33,402 nt of DNA from Cellulomonas algicola (GTDB lineage: Bacteria > Actinomycetota > Actinomycetes > Actinomycetales > Cellulomonadaceae). Positions within the stretch are counted from its first letter, which is position 1. Each line of letters begins with the position of its first letter. Location of the stretch: contig NZ_BHYL01000027.1 in NCBI RefSeq assembly GCF_003851725.1, forward strand, positions 1 through 33,402, read 5' to 3'. The notes below the pieces were generated by a model. The model saw only the letters and a program-made list of their open reading frames with translations. It searched no databases and was not told the DNA's origin. Positions 24,102 to 31,326 of the stretch are shown one piece after another. Made by a program: the position numbers and the translations under genes.

Positions 24102-24556
24102 CACCGACGTCCCGACGCCGTGTGGTGGTGACGGCGGTGCTCGCAGCCGTCACCACCACCGTCGCCACCGGCTGCTCCTCGGTCGACCGCCGGGCGGTCA
24201 GGGACGCGCAGCTGGACGGCGCGGTCGTCGAGGCGGTCGTGCGCGACGCGGTCGAGCGCGACACCGGAGCGGAGCCTGAGCAGATCGTGGAGGCGGTCGA
24301 GCAGGAGCTCTCGAACCAGGGCCAGGTGCGGTGGTGGGAGCGCTCGTCGACCGGCGGAGGATCTGCCGCCTGGCAGCTCCTCGTCGTCGGGTCTGCGGAG
24401 GAGCAGGGAGTCATCGGCTACGAGAGCGTCTTCGCCAACCTGTGCGTCGAGATCACCCTCGAGTACACGACGCGAGAGGTCAGGCTGACCGACGTCGACT
24501 GCCCGGAGGAAGCCGACGCGCCGCGCGACGGGATCGACGCCGACCTGGCGCAGTGA
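24098..24556 (+). CDS. Small lipoprotein coupled to the SLT/SGNH protein
   Basis: 152 aa, no family recognised. The N-terminus has SRRR, a hydrophobic core (VVVTAVLAAVTTTVA) and lipobox ATGC with Cys26, followed by SS, so it should be membrane-anchored and extracytoplasmic. The mature part has an acidic amphipathic helix (about 35-75, VVEAVVRDAVERD, EQIVEAVEQELS) and then a small beta-rich region with two further Cys (LCVEITLEYTTREVRLTDVDC) that could form a disulphide. ATG overlaps the stop of the large gene by 4 nt (24098-24101), so translation is coupled. That supports a partner role, for instance anchoring, activating or restraining the enzyme (inference). A strong terminator follows. Confidence 0.85.
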   Translation: MTPTSRRRVVVTAVLAAVTTTVATGCSSVDRRAVRDAQLDGAVVEAVVRDAVERDTGAEPEQIVEAVEQELSNQGQVRWWERSSTGGGSAAWQLLVVGSAEEQGVIGYESVFANLCVEITLEYTTREVRLTDVDCPEEADAPRDGIDADLAQ

Positions 24557-24560
24557 CGGC

Positions 24561-24593
24561 GAGGGGGCCCGACCGCGCCGGTCGGGCCCCCTC
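24561..24593. terminator. Bidirectional terminator between the lipoprotein and araA
   Basis: GAGGGGGCCCGACC / GGTCGGGCCCCCTC, a perfect 14-bp stem with a 5-nt loop. It lies 4 nt after the lipoprotein stop and 19 nt after the convergent araA stop, so it can serve both. Confidence 0.85.
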
Positions 24594-24612
24594 GTCCGTG
24601 GTCGGACCCGGG

Positions 24613-26121
24613 TCAGAGGCCCTGGGCGAGCCGCCAGTAGGCCTGGTTCCAGCGGACCTGCTCGCGGAAGCCGCGGCGGGTCGTGGACTCGTCGATGACG
24701 AGGAGCTCGGTGCGGGCGATCTCGGCGAAGTCCTCGAACACCTCGATGCCGACGGCCGTGGACAGCACGGTGTGGTGCGCGCCGCCCGCGGTGAGCCACG
24801 CCTCGGCGGAGGTGCGGAAGTCGGGGCGGGGCTGCCAGACGGCGCGGGCCACCGGCAGGTTCGGGAGCGCGGCGGTCGGCGGCACGATGTCGACGACGTT
24901 CGCGGTGAGGCGGAACCGGTCGCGCATGTCGGCGAGCGAGACGACGACGCCGACGCCCGGGTCGGTGTCGAACACCAGGCGGACGGGGTCCTCCTTGCCG
25001 CCGATGCCGAGCGGGTGGATCTCGAGCGTCGGCTTCGACGTGGTGAGCGTCGGGCAGATCTCGAGCATGTGGGCGCCGAGGATGCGCTCGTCGCCGGGCG
25101 TGAGGTCGTAGGTGTAGTCCTCCATGAGGGAGGCGCCGCCGGGCAGGCCCTGCCCCATGACCTTGGCCGCGCGGACGAGCACGGCGGTCTTCCAGTCGCC
25201 CTCGGCGCCGAAGCCGTAGCCGTCGGCCATGAGGCGCTGGACCGCGAGGCCGGGCAGCTGGCGCAGCGCGCCGAGGTCCTCGAAGTTCGTCGTGAACGCC
25301 TTCGCGCCGACGGACTCGAGGAACGTGCGCAGCGCGATCTCCTGGCGCGCGCCGTAGCGCAGCGACTCGTGCTGGTCGCCGCCACGACGCAGCGACGGGA
25401 CGACGTCGTACAGGTCCTCGTACTCGGCGACGAGCGCGTCGACCGCGGCGTCGTCGACGGCCTCGACCGCGGCGACGAGGTCGTTCACGCCCCACGTGTT
25501 GACGGAGACGCCGAACCGCAGCTCGGCCTCGGTCTTGTCGCCCTCGGTGACGGCGACGTTGCGCATGTTGTCGCCGAAGCGGACGAGGCGGAGCTCGTGC
25601 GTCGCGGCCCAGCCGGCGGCGGCACGCACCCACGTGCCGATGGACGCGCGGACGGCGGGGTTCGACGCGTGCCCGACGACGGTCTTGCGCGCGGTGCCGA
25701 GGCGCGTCGCCATGTACCCGAACTCACGGTCGCCGTGGGCGGCCTGGTTGAGGTTCATGAAGTCCATGTCGATGGTGTCCCACGGCAGCTCCACGTCGGC
25801 CTGCGTGTGCAGGTGCAGGAGCGGCTTGCGCAGCGCGTCGAGGCCGGCGATCCACATCTTCGCCGGGGAGAACGTGTGCATCCAGACGACGACGCCGAGC
25901 ACGTTGTCGTCGGCGTTCGCGTCGAGCGCTGCGCGGCGGATCGCGGCCGAGTCCTTGAGGACGGGCTTCCAGACGACCGTCGCCGGGACCTCGTCGGAGT
26001 CCTGCAGCAGGCGCGCGACCTCCTGCGACTGCTCCGCGACCTGGCGCAGCGTCTCCTCGCCGTACAGGTCCTGGCTGCCGGTGAGGAACCAGATCTCGCG
26101 GTCGGCGTACGGCTTGGTCAT
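24613..26121 (-). CDS. araA: L-arabinose isomerase
   Basis: 502 aa, matching the usual 500. Converts L-arabinose to L-ribulose in the cytoplasm, Mn-dependent. The sequence opens [21 protein letters not shown]. Active-site blocks are all present: [53 protein letters not shown] and GGAHHTVLS, which hold the two Glu and two His metal ligands of the family. ATG at 26121 overlaps the araD stop (ATGA, 26118-26121). It is the last gene of araB-araD-araA and ends facing a bidirectional terminator. Confidence 0.98.
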   Translation of the reverse strand: MTKPYADREIWFLTGSQDLYGEETLRQVAEQSQEVARLLQDSDEVPATVVWKPVLKDSAAIRRAALDANADDNVLGVVVWMHTFSPAKMWIAGLDALRKPLLHLHTQADVELPWDTIDMDFMNLNQAAHGDREFGYMATRLGTARKTVVGHASNPAVRASIGTWVRAAAGWAATHELRLVRFGDNMRNVAVTEGDKTEAELRFGVSVNTWGVNDLVAAVEAVDDAAVDALVAEYEDLYDVVPSLRRGGDQHESLRYGARQEIALRTFLESVGAKAFTTNFEDLGALRQLPGLAVQRLMADGYGFGAEGDWKTAVLVRAAKVMGQGLPGGASLMEDYTYDLTPGDERILGAHMLEICPTLTTSKPTLEIHPLGIGGKEDPVRLVFDTDPGVGVVVSLADMRDRFRLTANVVDIVPPTAALPNLPVARAVWQPRPDFRTSAEAWLTAGGAHHTVLSTAVGIEVFEDFAEIARTELLVIDESTTRRGFREQVRWNQAYWRLAQGL

Positions 26122-26885
26122 CGGGCGTTCTCCTGCTCGGTGTCGGTGGTGGTGCCGGCGGCGGGGGCGGCGGTGCCCTGGCCGTAGACGTTCTGGTAGC
26201 GGTCGTACAGCGAGTCGACGTGCTCCTGCGCGATGGGCAGCGGCTCGCCGAGCTGGCGGGAGATGTGCACGGTGCGCGCGACCTCCTCGACCATGACGGC
26301 GGCCTTGACGGCGGCCTTCGCGTCGCGGCCGATGGTGAAGGGCCCGTGGTTGCGCATGAGGACCGCGGGGCTGCGGGACTCGCGCAGGGTCTCGACGATG
26401 CCGCGGCCGATGGAGTCGTCGCCGATGAGCGCGAACGGCCCGATCGGGATGTCGCCGCCGAACTCGTCGGCCATCATCGTGAGCACGCACGGCACGGGCT
26501 CGGCGCGCGCGGCCCACGCCGTCGCGTACGTGGAGTGCGTGTGCACGACGCCGCCGACCTCGCTCATGTGCGCGTAGACGTACGCGTGCGCCGCGGTGTC
26601 GGACGACGGGGCGCGCGTGCCGTCGACGAGGTTCCCGTCGAGGTCGCAGACGACCATCGACTCGGGCGTGAGCTCGTCGTACGTCACGCCCGACGGCTTG
26701 ATGACGAACAGGTCCCGGGCGCCCGGGCCTGCCGGGTCGACGACGACGCGCTGCGAGACGTTGCCCGCGGTCCACACGACCAGCCCCCAGCGCGGCAGCT
26801 CGGCGTGCAGGCGCGCGACGACCTCGCGCGTGGTGGCGACGGCGGCGCGCACGTCGTCGGGGTAGGCGTCCAGGGGTGTCGTCAT
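26118..26885 (-). CDS. araD: L-ribulose-5-phosphate 4-epimerase
   Basis: 255 aa, class II aldolase fold, zinc-dependent; converts L-ribulose 5-phosphate to D-xylulose 5-phosphate. Seen motifs: [13 protein letters not shown], the phosphate-binding [11 protein letters not shown], zinc ligands in [13 protein letters not shown], and [10 protein letters not shown] with the third His region. The C-terminus (after about 235) is a Thr/Ala-rich tail longer than in E. coli (231 aa). ATG at 26885 is the first Met before the fold. The preceding 105 bp to araB carry 7-bp tandem repeats. Overlaps araA by 4 nt. Confidence 0.96.
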   Translation of the reverse strand: MTTPLDAYPDDVRAAVATTREVVARLHAELPRWGLVVWTAGNVSQRVVVDPAGPGARDLFVIKPSGVTYDELTPESMVVCDLDGNLVDGTRAPSSDTAAHAYVYAHMSEVGGVVHTHSTYATAWAARAEPVPCVLTMMADEFGGDIPIGPFALIGDDSIGRGIVETLRESRSPAVLMRNHGPFTIGRDAKAAVKAAVMVEEVARTVHISRQLGEPLPIAQEHVDSLYDRYQNVYGQGTAAPAAGTTTDTEQENAR

Positions 26886-26909
26886 GCGGGTCTCGCTCCG
26901 TGTCTCGTC

Positions 26910-26941
26910 GTCGTGCGTCGTGCGTCGTGCGTACGTCGTGC
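26910..26941. repeat. Tandem GTCGTGC heptamers between araB and araD
   Basis: Three consecutive GTCGTGC copies (26910-26930), GTAC, then a fourth copy (26935-26941), in the 105-bp araB-araD gap. The transcript carries GCACGAC repeats. Likely slippage-prone spacer; a role in araD translation is unproven. Confidence 0.7.
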
Positions 26942-26989
26942 GGGTGTCGTCGGTGCGCCGGGCGGGTGCGGGCGGTGCGGGTGGCAGCC

Positions 26990-28585
26990 TCAGACGGCGT
27001 CCGCCGCCGCCTGCGCGATCGCCAGGCCGGCCGTGTAGCGCTCGAGGTAGGCGGCGAAGCCGCGCACGTCGTCCGCGTCGGGCTCGACGACGTCGACCTT
27101 CGCGTCGGCGAAGACCCGCGTGCTCAGGTACGCGCCGAGGTCGAGCTCGTCGGACGCGTCGAGGTAGGCGGCGAGCACCGCGATCCCCCACGCGCCACCC
27201 TCGCTCGCGGTGTCGCCGACCGCGACGGGCGCGTCGACGGCGGCCGCGAGCAGCCGCTGCGCGACGCCCGCGGTGCGGAACAGGCCGCCGTGCGCGAAGA
27301 GCGCGTCGACCTCGACGCCCTCCTCGGCGAGCAGCCGCATGCCGAGGCTGAGCGTGCCGAACGCGCCGTAGACCTGGGTGCGCGCGACGTTGGCGAGCGT
27401 GAGGCGGCTGTCGGGCGTGCGGACGACGAGCGGGCGGCCCTCCGCGAGGCCCGCGATGGGCTCGCCGGACAGGAAGTTGTACGCGAGGAGGCCGCCGCCG
27501 TCGGCGTCACCGTCGAGCGCCGCGCGCAGGAACGTGCCGAAGACCGCGTCGGCGTCGGTGTCGTGGCCGGACGCGACCGCGAACTGGCGGAACACCTCGG
27601 CCCACGCGCCGAGCTCGCTCGCACCGTTGTTGCAGTGCACCATCGCGACGAGGTCGCCCGCGGGCGTCGTCACGAGGTCGATCTCGGTGTGCACCCGCTC
27701 GAGCGCCTTCTCGAGCACGATCATCGCGAAGATGCTGGTGCCGACGCTGACGTTGCCGGTGCGGGGCGCGACCGCGTTGGTCGCGACCATGCCGGTGCCG
27801 GCGTCGCCCTCGGGCGGGCACAGGGCCGTGCCGGCCCGCAGCGTGCCCGACGGGTCGAGCAGCGCGGCGCCCTCGTCGGTCAGGCGGCCCGCCTCCTGGC
27901 CCGCGACGAGCACCTCGGGCAGCACGTCGGCGAGGCGCAGGCCGGGCTGGCGCTCGGCGACGAGGTCGTCGAACTGGGCGAGCATGCGCGCGTCGTAGTC
28001 GCGCGTCGCGGGGTCGATCGGGAAGACGCCCGACGCGTCGCCGACGCCCAGCACCCGGCTGCCGGTGAGCTTCCAGTGCACGTACCCGGCGAGCGTCGTG
28101 ACGAACGCGACCTGCGGGACGTGCGGCTCCTCGTCGAGCACCGCCTGGTAGAGGTGCGCGATCGACCAGCGCAGCGGGATGTTGTGCCCGAACAGGCCCG
28201 TGAGCTCGGTGGCCGCGGCCTCGGTCGACGTGTTGCGCCACGTGCGGAACGGCACGAGCAGCTCGCCGTCGGCGTCGAACGCGAGGTAGCCGTGCATCAT
28301 CGCGGAGACGCCGAGCGCGCGCAGGGCCGTCGGCCGCACGCCGTGCTTCTCCTCGGCGTCCGCGAGCAGCGCCGCGACGGACTCCTGCAGGCCGGTCCAG
28401 ACGGCGTCGAGCGAGTACGTCCACGTGCGGTCGACGAACTGGTTCTCCCACGCGTGGCTGCCGGTCGCGAGGACCGTGCCGTCGGCGGCGACGAGGCACG
28501 CCTTGATGCGCGTGGAGCCGAGCTCGATGCCGAGGGTCGCCTCGCCTGCGCTGATCGCGTCTCGTGCCTGGGCGGGGTCGACCAT
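26990..28585 (-). CDS. araB: Ribulokinase, FGGY carbohydrate kinase family
   Basis: 531 aa. Phosphorylates L-ribulose with ATP. N-terminal phosphate-1 loop [29 protein letters not shown] and RTWRN follow as in FGGY kinases; the C-terminal domain holds [40 protein letters not shown] and [17 protein letters not shown], the adenosine-binding part. It resembles the actinobacterial ribulokinase type, more xylulokinase-like than E. coli AraB; assignment rests largely on the araD-araA context. ATG at 28585 follows AAGGAG at 8 nt. A LacI-type operator overlaps its likely -10. Confidence 0.93.
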   Translation of the reverse strand: MVDPAQARDAISAGEATLGIELGSTRIKACLVAADGTVLATGSHAWENQFVDRTWTYSLDAVWTGLQESVAALLADAEEKHGVRPTALRALGVSAMMHGYLAFDADGELLVPFRTWRNTSTEAAATELTGLFGHNIPLRWSIAHLYQAVLDEEPHVPQVAFVTTLAGYVHWKLTGSRVLGVGDASGVFPIDPATRDYDARMLAQFDDLVAERQPGLRLADVLPEVLVAGQEAGRLTDEGAALLDPSGTLRAGTALCPPEGDAGTGMVATNAVAPRTGNVSVGTSIFAMIVLEKALERVHTEIDLVTTPAGDLVAMVHCNNGASELGAWAEVFRQFAVASGHDTDADAVFGTFLRAALDGDADGGGLLAYNFLSGEPIAGLAEGRPLVVRTPDSRLTLANVARTQVYGAFGTLSLGMRLLAEEGVEVDALFAHGGLFRTAGVAQRLLAAAVDAPVAVGDTASEGGAWGIAVLAAYLDASDELDLGAYLSTRVFADAKVDVVEPDADDVRGFAAYLERYTAGLAIAQAAADAV

Positions 28586-28675
28586 CGTCGCGGCTCCTTC
28601 GTCGCTGGTGGCGGGTGCCGACGACGTGCCGGGCACCCCTCGCTCGTGCACCGTCAGATCGCGGTGCGTGAGCCA

Positions 28676-28706
28676 ATGTTAGCGCTCACATCGGGTGGGC
28701 GGTCCA
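28676..28706 (-). promoter_or_regulatory. araBDA promoter and LacI-type operator
   Basis: The near-perfect palindrome ATGTTAGCGCTCACAT (28676-28691) has a central CG core typical of LacI-family operators and resembles AraR sites of other actinobacteria as I recall them. On the minus strand its end reads TAACAT, a good -10 box; TGGACC (28706-28701), 19 bp upstream, is a possible -35. Repressor binding would block polymerase. The start codon is about 90 bp downstream. Confidence 0.7.
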
Positions 28707-28807
28707 GCCCGGAGGTCCCACGCCGCGCTCGGTCGCGCGACGTCGGGCACGGTCCGCCGCACGGCGTCGTGCGCGGTCCGGCGGCCCCGGCGACGCAGAG
28801 CGTCCCG

Positions 28808-29875
28808 TCAGGCACGGGCACCGCTGCTCACCCGCACGACGAGCTCCGCAGGGATCAGCCGGTGGCCCGGGTCGCCGCCCGACATCGCCGTCTCCAGCGT
28901 GTCGATCGCCAGCAGCCCGAGCGCCGAGAAGTCCTGCCGCACCGTCGTCAGCGGCGGGACGTAGTGCGCCGACCCGACCTCGTCGTCGAAGCCCACCAGC
29001 GCCACGTCGTCCGGCACGCGCACCCCCGCCTCCCAGAACGCGTGCAGCAGACCCAGCGCGAGCTGGTCGTTCGCCGCGAAGACCGCGTCCGGCAGGCCCT
29101 CGCGCACCAGGCGGCGCCCCACGTCGTACCCGTCGGACGCACCCCAGCCGACGACCACGGGCTCGTCGACCGGCACGCCCGCGGCCGCGCACTCCGCACG
29201 CCACCCGACCAGCCGGTCCTGCGCGTCGAACCAGTCCTGCGGACCCGCCACGTGCAGCACGCGCGACCGCCCCGCCTCGAGCAGGTGCGCGGTCGCGAGC
29301 CGCGCGCCCTGCTGCTGGTCGACACCCACCGCGTGCAGGTGCGGCTCCGACGGCACGTCCGCCGCCGACGACACCACGACCACCGGCACCGGGGAGTCGA
29401 GCGCCGCGAGCACGTCGACCGCCTGCACCGTCGGCGCGATGATCGCCACGCCGTCCACGCCCTGCCCCAGGAAGTGCTCGAACGCGTGGTGCATCGCGTC
29501 GCCGTCGAACTGCCGCAGCGTCGCGACCGACACGAACCAGCCCGCGACCCGCGCGGCCTCCTCGACCCCGACCAGCGTGCTCGTCGGCCCGTAGAGCGCG
29601 GTCGCGGGCGTCACGACCCCGACCGTGCCCGTCCGGCGCGTGACCAGCGCACGCGCCGCGCTGTTGCGCCGGTAGCCGAGCTCCGCGATCGCCGCGAGCA
29701 CACGGTCCCGCGTCTCCGGGCGCACCGACGGGTGGTCGTTGAGCACGCGCGACACCGTCTGGTGCGACACGCCCGCGCGGGCCGCGACGTCGCTCATCGC
29801 CGGTGGTCGGCCCGTCGTCCCGTTGCGCGCAGCGGCCGGGCGCGCCGTCGCCCCGTCCGTCCCGATCTCGGCCAC
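28808..29875 (-). CDS. LacI-family regulator, probable arabinose repressor
   Basis: 355 aa from GTG 29875; an ATG at codon 27 (29797) is an equally plausible start, immediately before the DNA-binding domain. Helix-turn-helix: MSDVAARAGVSHQTVSRVLND; hinge helix YRRNSAARALVTRRTGTVGVV. The effector domain has VFAANDQLALGLLHAFWE, VALVGFDDEVGSAHYVPPLTT and a DWFDAQDRLVGW sugar-site segment. It lies 222 bp upstream of araB, same strand, with a LacI-type operator between them, so it most likely controls araBDA in response to arabinose. It acts as the functional equivalent of LacI-type AraR (inference). Confidence 0.92.
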   Translation of the reverse strand: MAEIGTDGATARPAAARNGTTGRPPAMSDVAARAGVSHQTVSRVLNDHPSVRPETRDRVLAAIAELGYRRNSAARALVTRRTGTVGVVTPATALYGPTSTLVGVEEAARVAGWFVSVATLRQFDGDAMHHAFEHFLGQGVDGVAIIAPTVQAVDVLAALDSPVPVVVVSSAADVPSEPHLHAVGVDQQQGARLATAHLLEAGRSRVLHVAGPQDWFDAQDRLVGWRAECAAAGVPVDEPVVVGWGASDGYDVGRRLVREGLPDAVFAANDQLALGLLHAFWEAGVRVPDDVALVGFDDEVGSAHYVPPLTTVRQDFSALGLLAIDTLETAMSGGDPGHRLIPAELVVRVSSGARA

Positions 29876-30187
29876 GCCGCCTCGACTTCCCGTGCTCGTC
29901 CGGGGTCCGTCCCCGTCCGCCGTCCGCCGCCTCGCGACGTCCGTCCCGCCAGTCCTACCGCCTCACCGGGTCCCGGGAGGCTCGATCGCGCCGACCCGTG
30001 CCGCCGCGCCCATGTTTCGATAGTCCACGACCCGCATGATCGCCCCTCGTGCCCCGTCGCGACGCTGGTCCCGCGCAGCGCGGGCGACCCGGCGCCCGGT
30101 CGAACGGTGGTGCCGTCACCGACTCGTTTCGACGCGTCCGACGGGCGTGCGCCCGGCTCCGACCGCGCCAGGGCGCGACGCGCGCCG
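29876..30187. other. 312-bp intergenic region between the LacI regulator and proC
   Basis: No gene seen. Around 30011-30026 lies the only AT-rich patch, CATGTTTCGATAGTC, which shares ATGTT and a central CG with the araB operator but is not a palindrome; it may be part of the lacI promoter. Two small stems follow the proC stop: GGCGCG-ACG-CGCGCC (30172-30186) and CGGGC-GTGC-GCCCG (30142-30155). Confidence 0.4.
30172..30186 (-). terminator. Hairpin after proC
   Basis: GGCGCG-ACG-CGCGCC, a 6-bp stem directly after the stop codon, with a second small stem about 20 nt further on. No T-run. Confidence 0.4.
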
Positions 30188-31021
30188 TCAGCCCGCGTAC
30201 TGCGCGCCGAGCTCCCGGGAACGCTCCGCGGCCGCGCGTGCCGCCGCGACGACGCCCGCTCGCACACCGTGCGCGTCGAGCGCCGCGACCGCCGCCACCG
30301 TCGTCCCGCCCGGCGACGACACGCGCTCGCGCAGCACCACCGGATGGTCCCCCGACTGCGCCGCGAGCGCCGCCGCACCCTCGACCGTCGCGACCGCGAG
30401 GCGCGTCGCCAGGTCCCGCGTGAGCCCGAGCAGCACGCCTGCCTCGGCCATCGCGTCGACCAGGTAGAACGCGTACGCCGGGCCCGAGCCCGAGATCGCG
30501 GTCACCGCGTCGAGGTCCTTCTCCGCGACGCGCACGACCAGGCCGGTCGCGGCGAGCAGCTTCTCGACGAGCACCAGGTGCCCCTCGGTCGCGTGCGCGC
30601 CGCCCGCGATCGCGCTCGCACCCTTGCCGACGACCGCCGGGGTGTTCGGCATGACGCGGACCACCGGCGTGCCGGCCGGCAGTCGCTGCTCGTAGAACGC
30701 GATCGGCAGACCGGCCGCGACCGACACCACGAGCGCGCCGCCCCGCAGGGCCGACGCGATCTCGTCCAGCACCGACCCGACGACGTGGGGCTTCACCGCG
30801 ACCAGCACGACGTCCGCGCGCGCCGCCGCGTCCACGTTCGACGCGCCCGTCCGGACCGCGTACCGGCCGGCGAGCTCGTCCGCGCGCGCCGTCGCGTGCT
30901 CCGTCACCTCGACCTGCTCGGGCGTCCAGCCCGCCGTGAGCAGCGCACCGAGGAGCGCCTCCCCCATCACGCCGCCGCCCAGGACCGCCACCTGCGGGGT
31001 GCCGCCCGCTGTGTCCGTCAT
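30188..31021 (-). CDS. proC: Pyrroline-5-carboxylate reductase
   Basis: 277 aa, the usual length. Reduces pyrroline-5-carboxylate to L-proline with NAD(P)H in the cytoplasm. Rossmann motif VAVLGGGVMGEALL at residues 11-24; AVKPHVV; RVMPNTPAVVGKGASAI; substrate-site helix AISGSGPAYAFYLVDAM; and VSSPGGTTVAAV, the C-terminal signature. ATG at 31021 follows GGGAGG at 6 nt, and TAGGCT (31063-31068, minus strand) is a possible -10. A 5-bp stem (GCCCG-GCGT-CGGGC, 31040-31053) lies in the leader. It stands alone between two unrelated units. Confidence 0.97.
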   Translation of the reverse strand: MTDTAGGTPQVAVLGGGVMGEALLGALLTAGWTPEQVEVTEHATARADELAGRYAVRTGASNVDAAARADVVLVAVKPHVVGSVLDEIASALRGGALVVSVAAGLPIAFYEQRLPAGTPVVRVMPNTPAVVGKGASAIAGGAHATEGHLVLVEKLLAATGLVVRVAEKDLDAVTAISGSGPAYAFYLVDAMAEAGVLLGLTRDLATRLAVATVEGAAALAAQSGDHPVVLRERVSSPGGTTVAAVAALDAHGVRAGVVAAARAAAERSRELGAQYAG

Positions 31022-31326
31022 CGTCGTCCTCCCTCGTGCGCCCGGCGTCGGGCGACGACGCGAGCCTACCGACGCGCGCGGCGCACCCTCGCCGCCGCCC
31101 GACCCGTCCGCCACCGCGCGCCCGCCGGTGTGCGATCGCGCCGAGCTCGTGAGGTGCGGCTCACCACCCCGCCAGGAGGTGACGACCTCGACGACGCGAC
31201 GGATCGGTCGGCGTGCGGTGCGGGGTGCCGGTGGTCGCGCACATGCGAGCTCGCGGGTGCGACGACGAGCGGGACCTCCTGCGCGGACGGCGAGGACGGG
31301 GCGCTGAGGCGGGCGGGGCGAGGCGG
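31022..31326. other. 305-bp intergenic region upstream of proC
   Basis: Apart from the possible proC -10 box (31063-31068) and a short leader stem, it holds GTGAG-N6-CTCAC (31148-31163), a weak inverted repeat. No gene and no clear terminator for the adaptor gene was found. Confidence 0.35.

Noticed and set aside
19971-24104. A 1,377-codon minus-strand frame opposite the SLT/SGNH gene
   Set aside because: Composition is a shadow; the plus-strand frame has a signal peptide, catalytic motifs and a Shine-Dalgarno site.
30011-30026. A second arabinose operator upstream of the LacI gene
   Set aside because: It shares ATGTT and a CG core with the araB site but is not palindromic.
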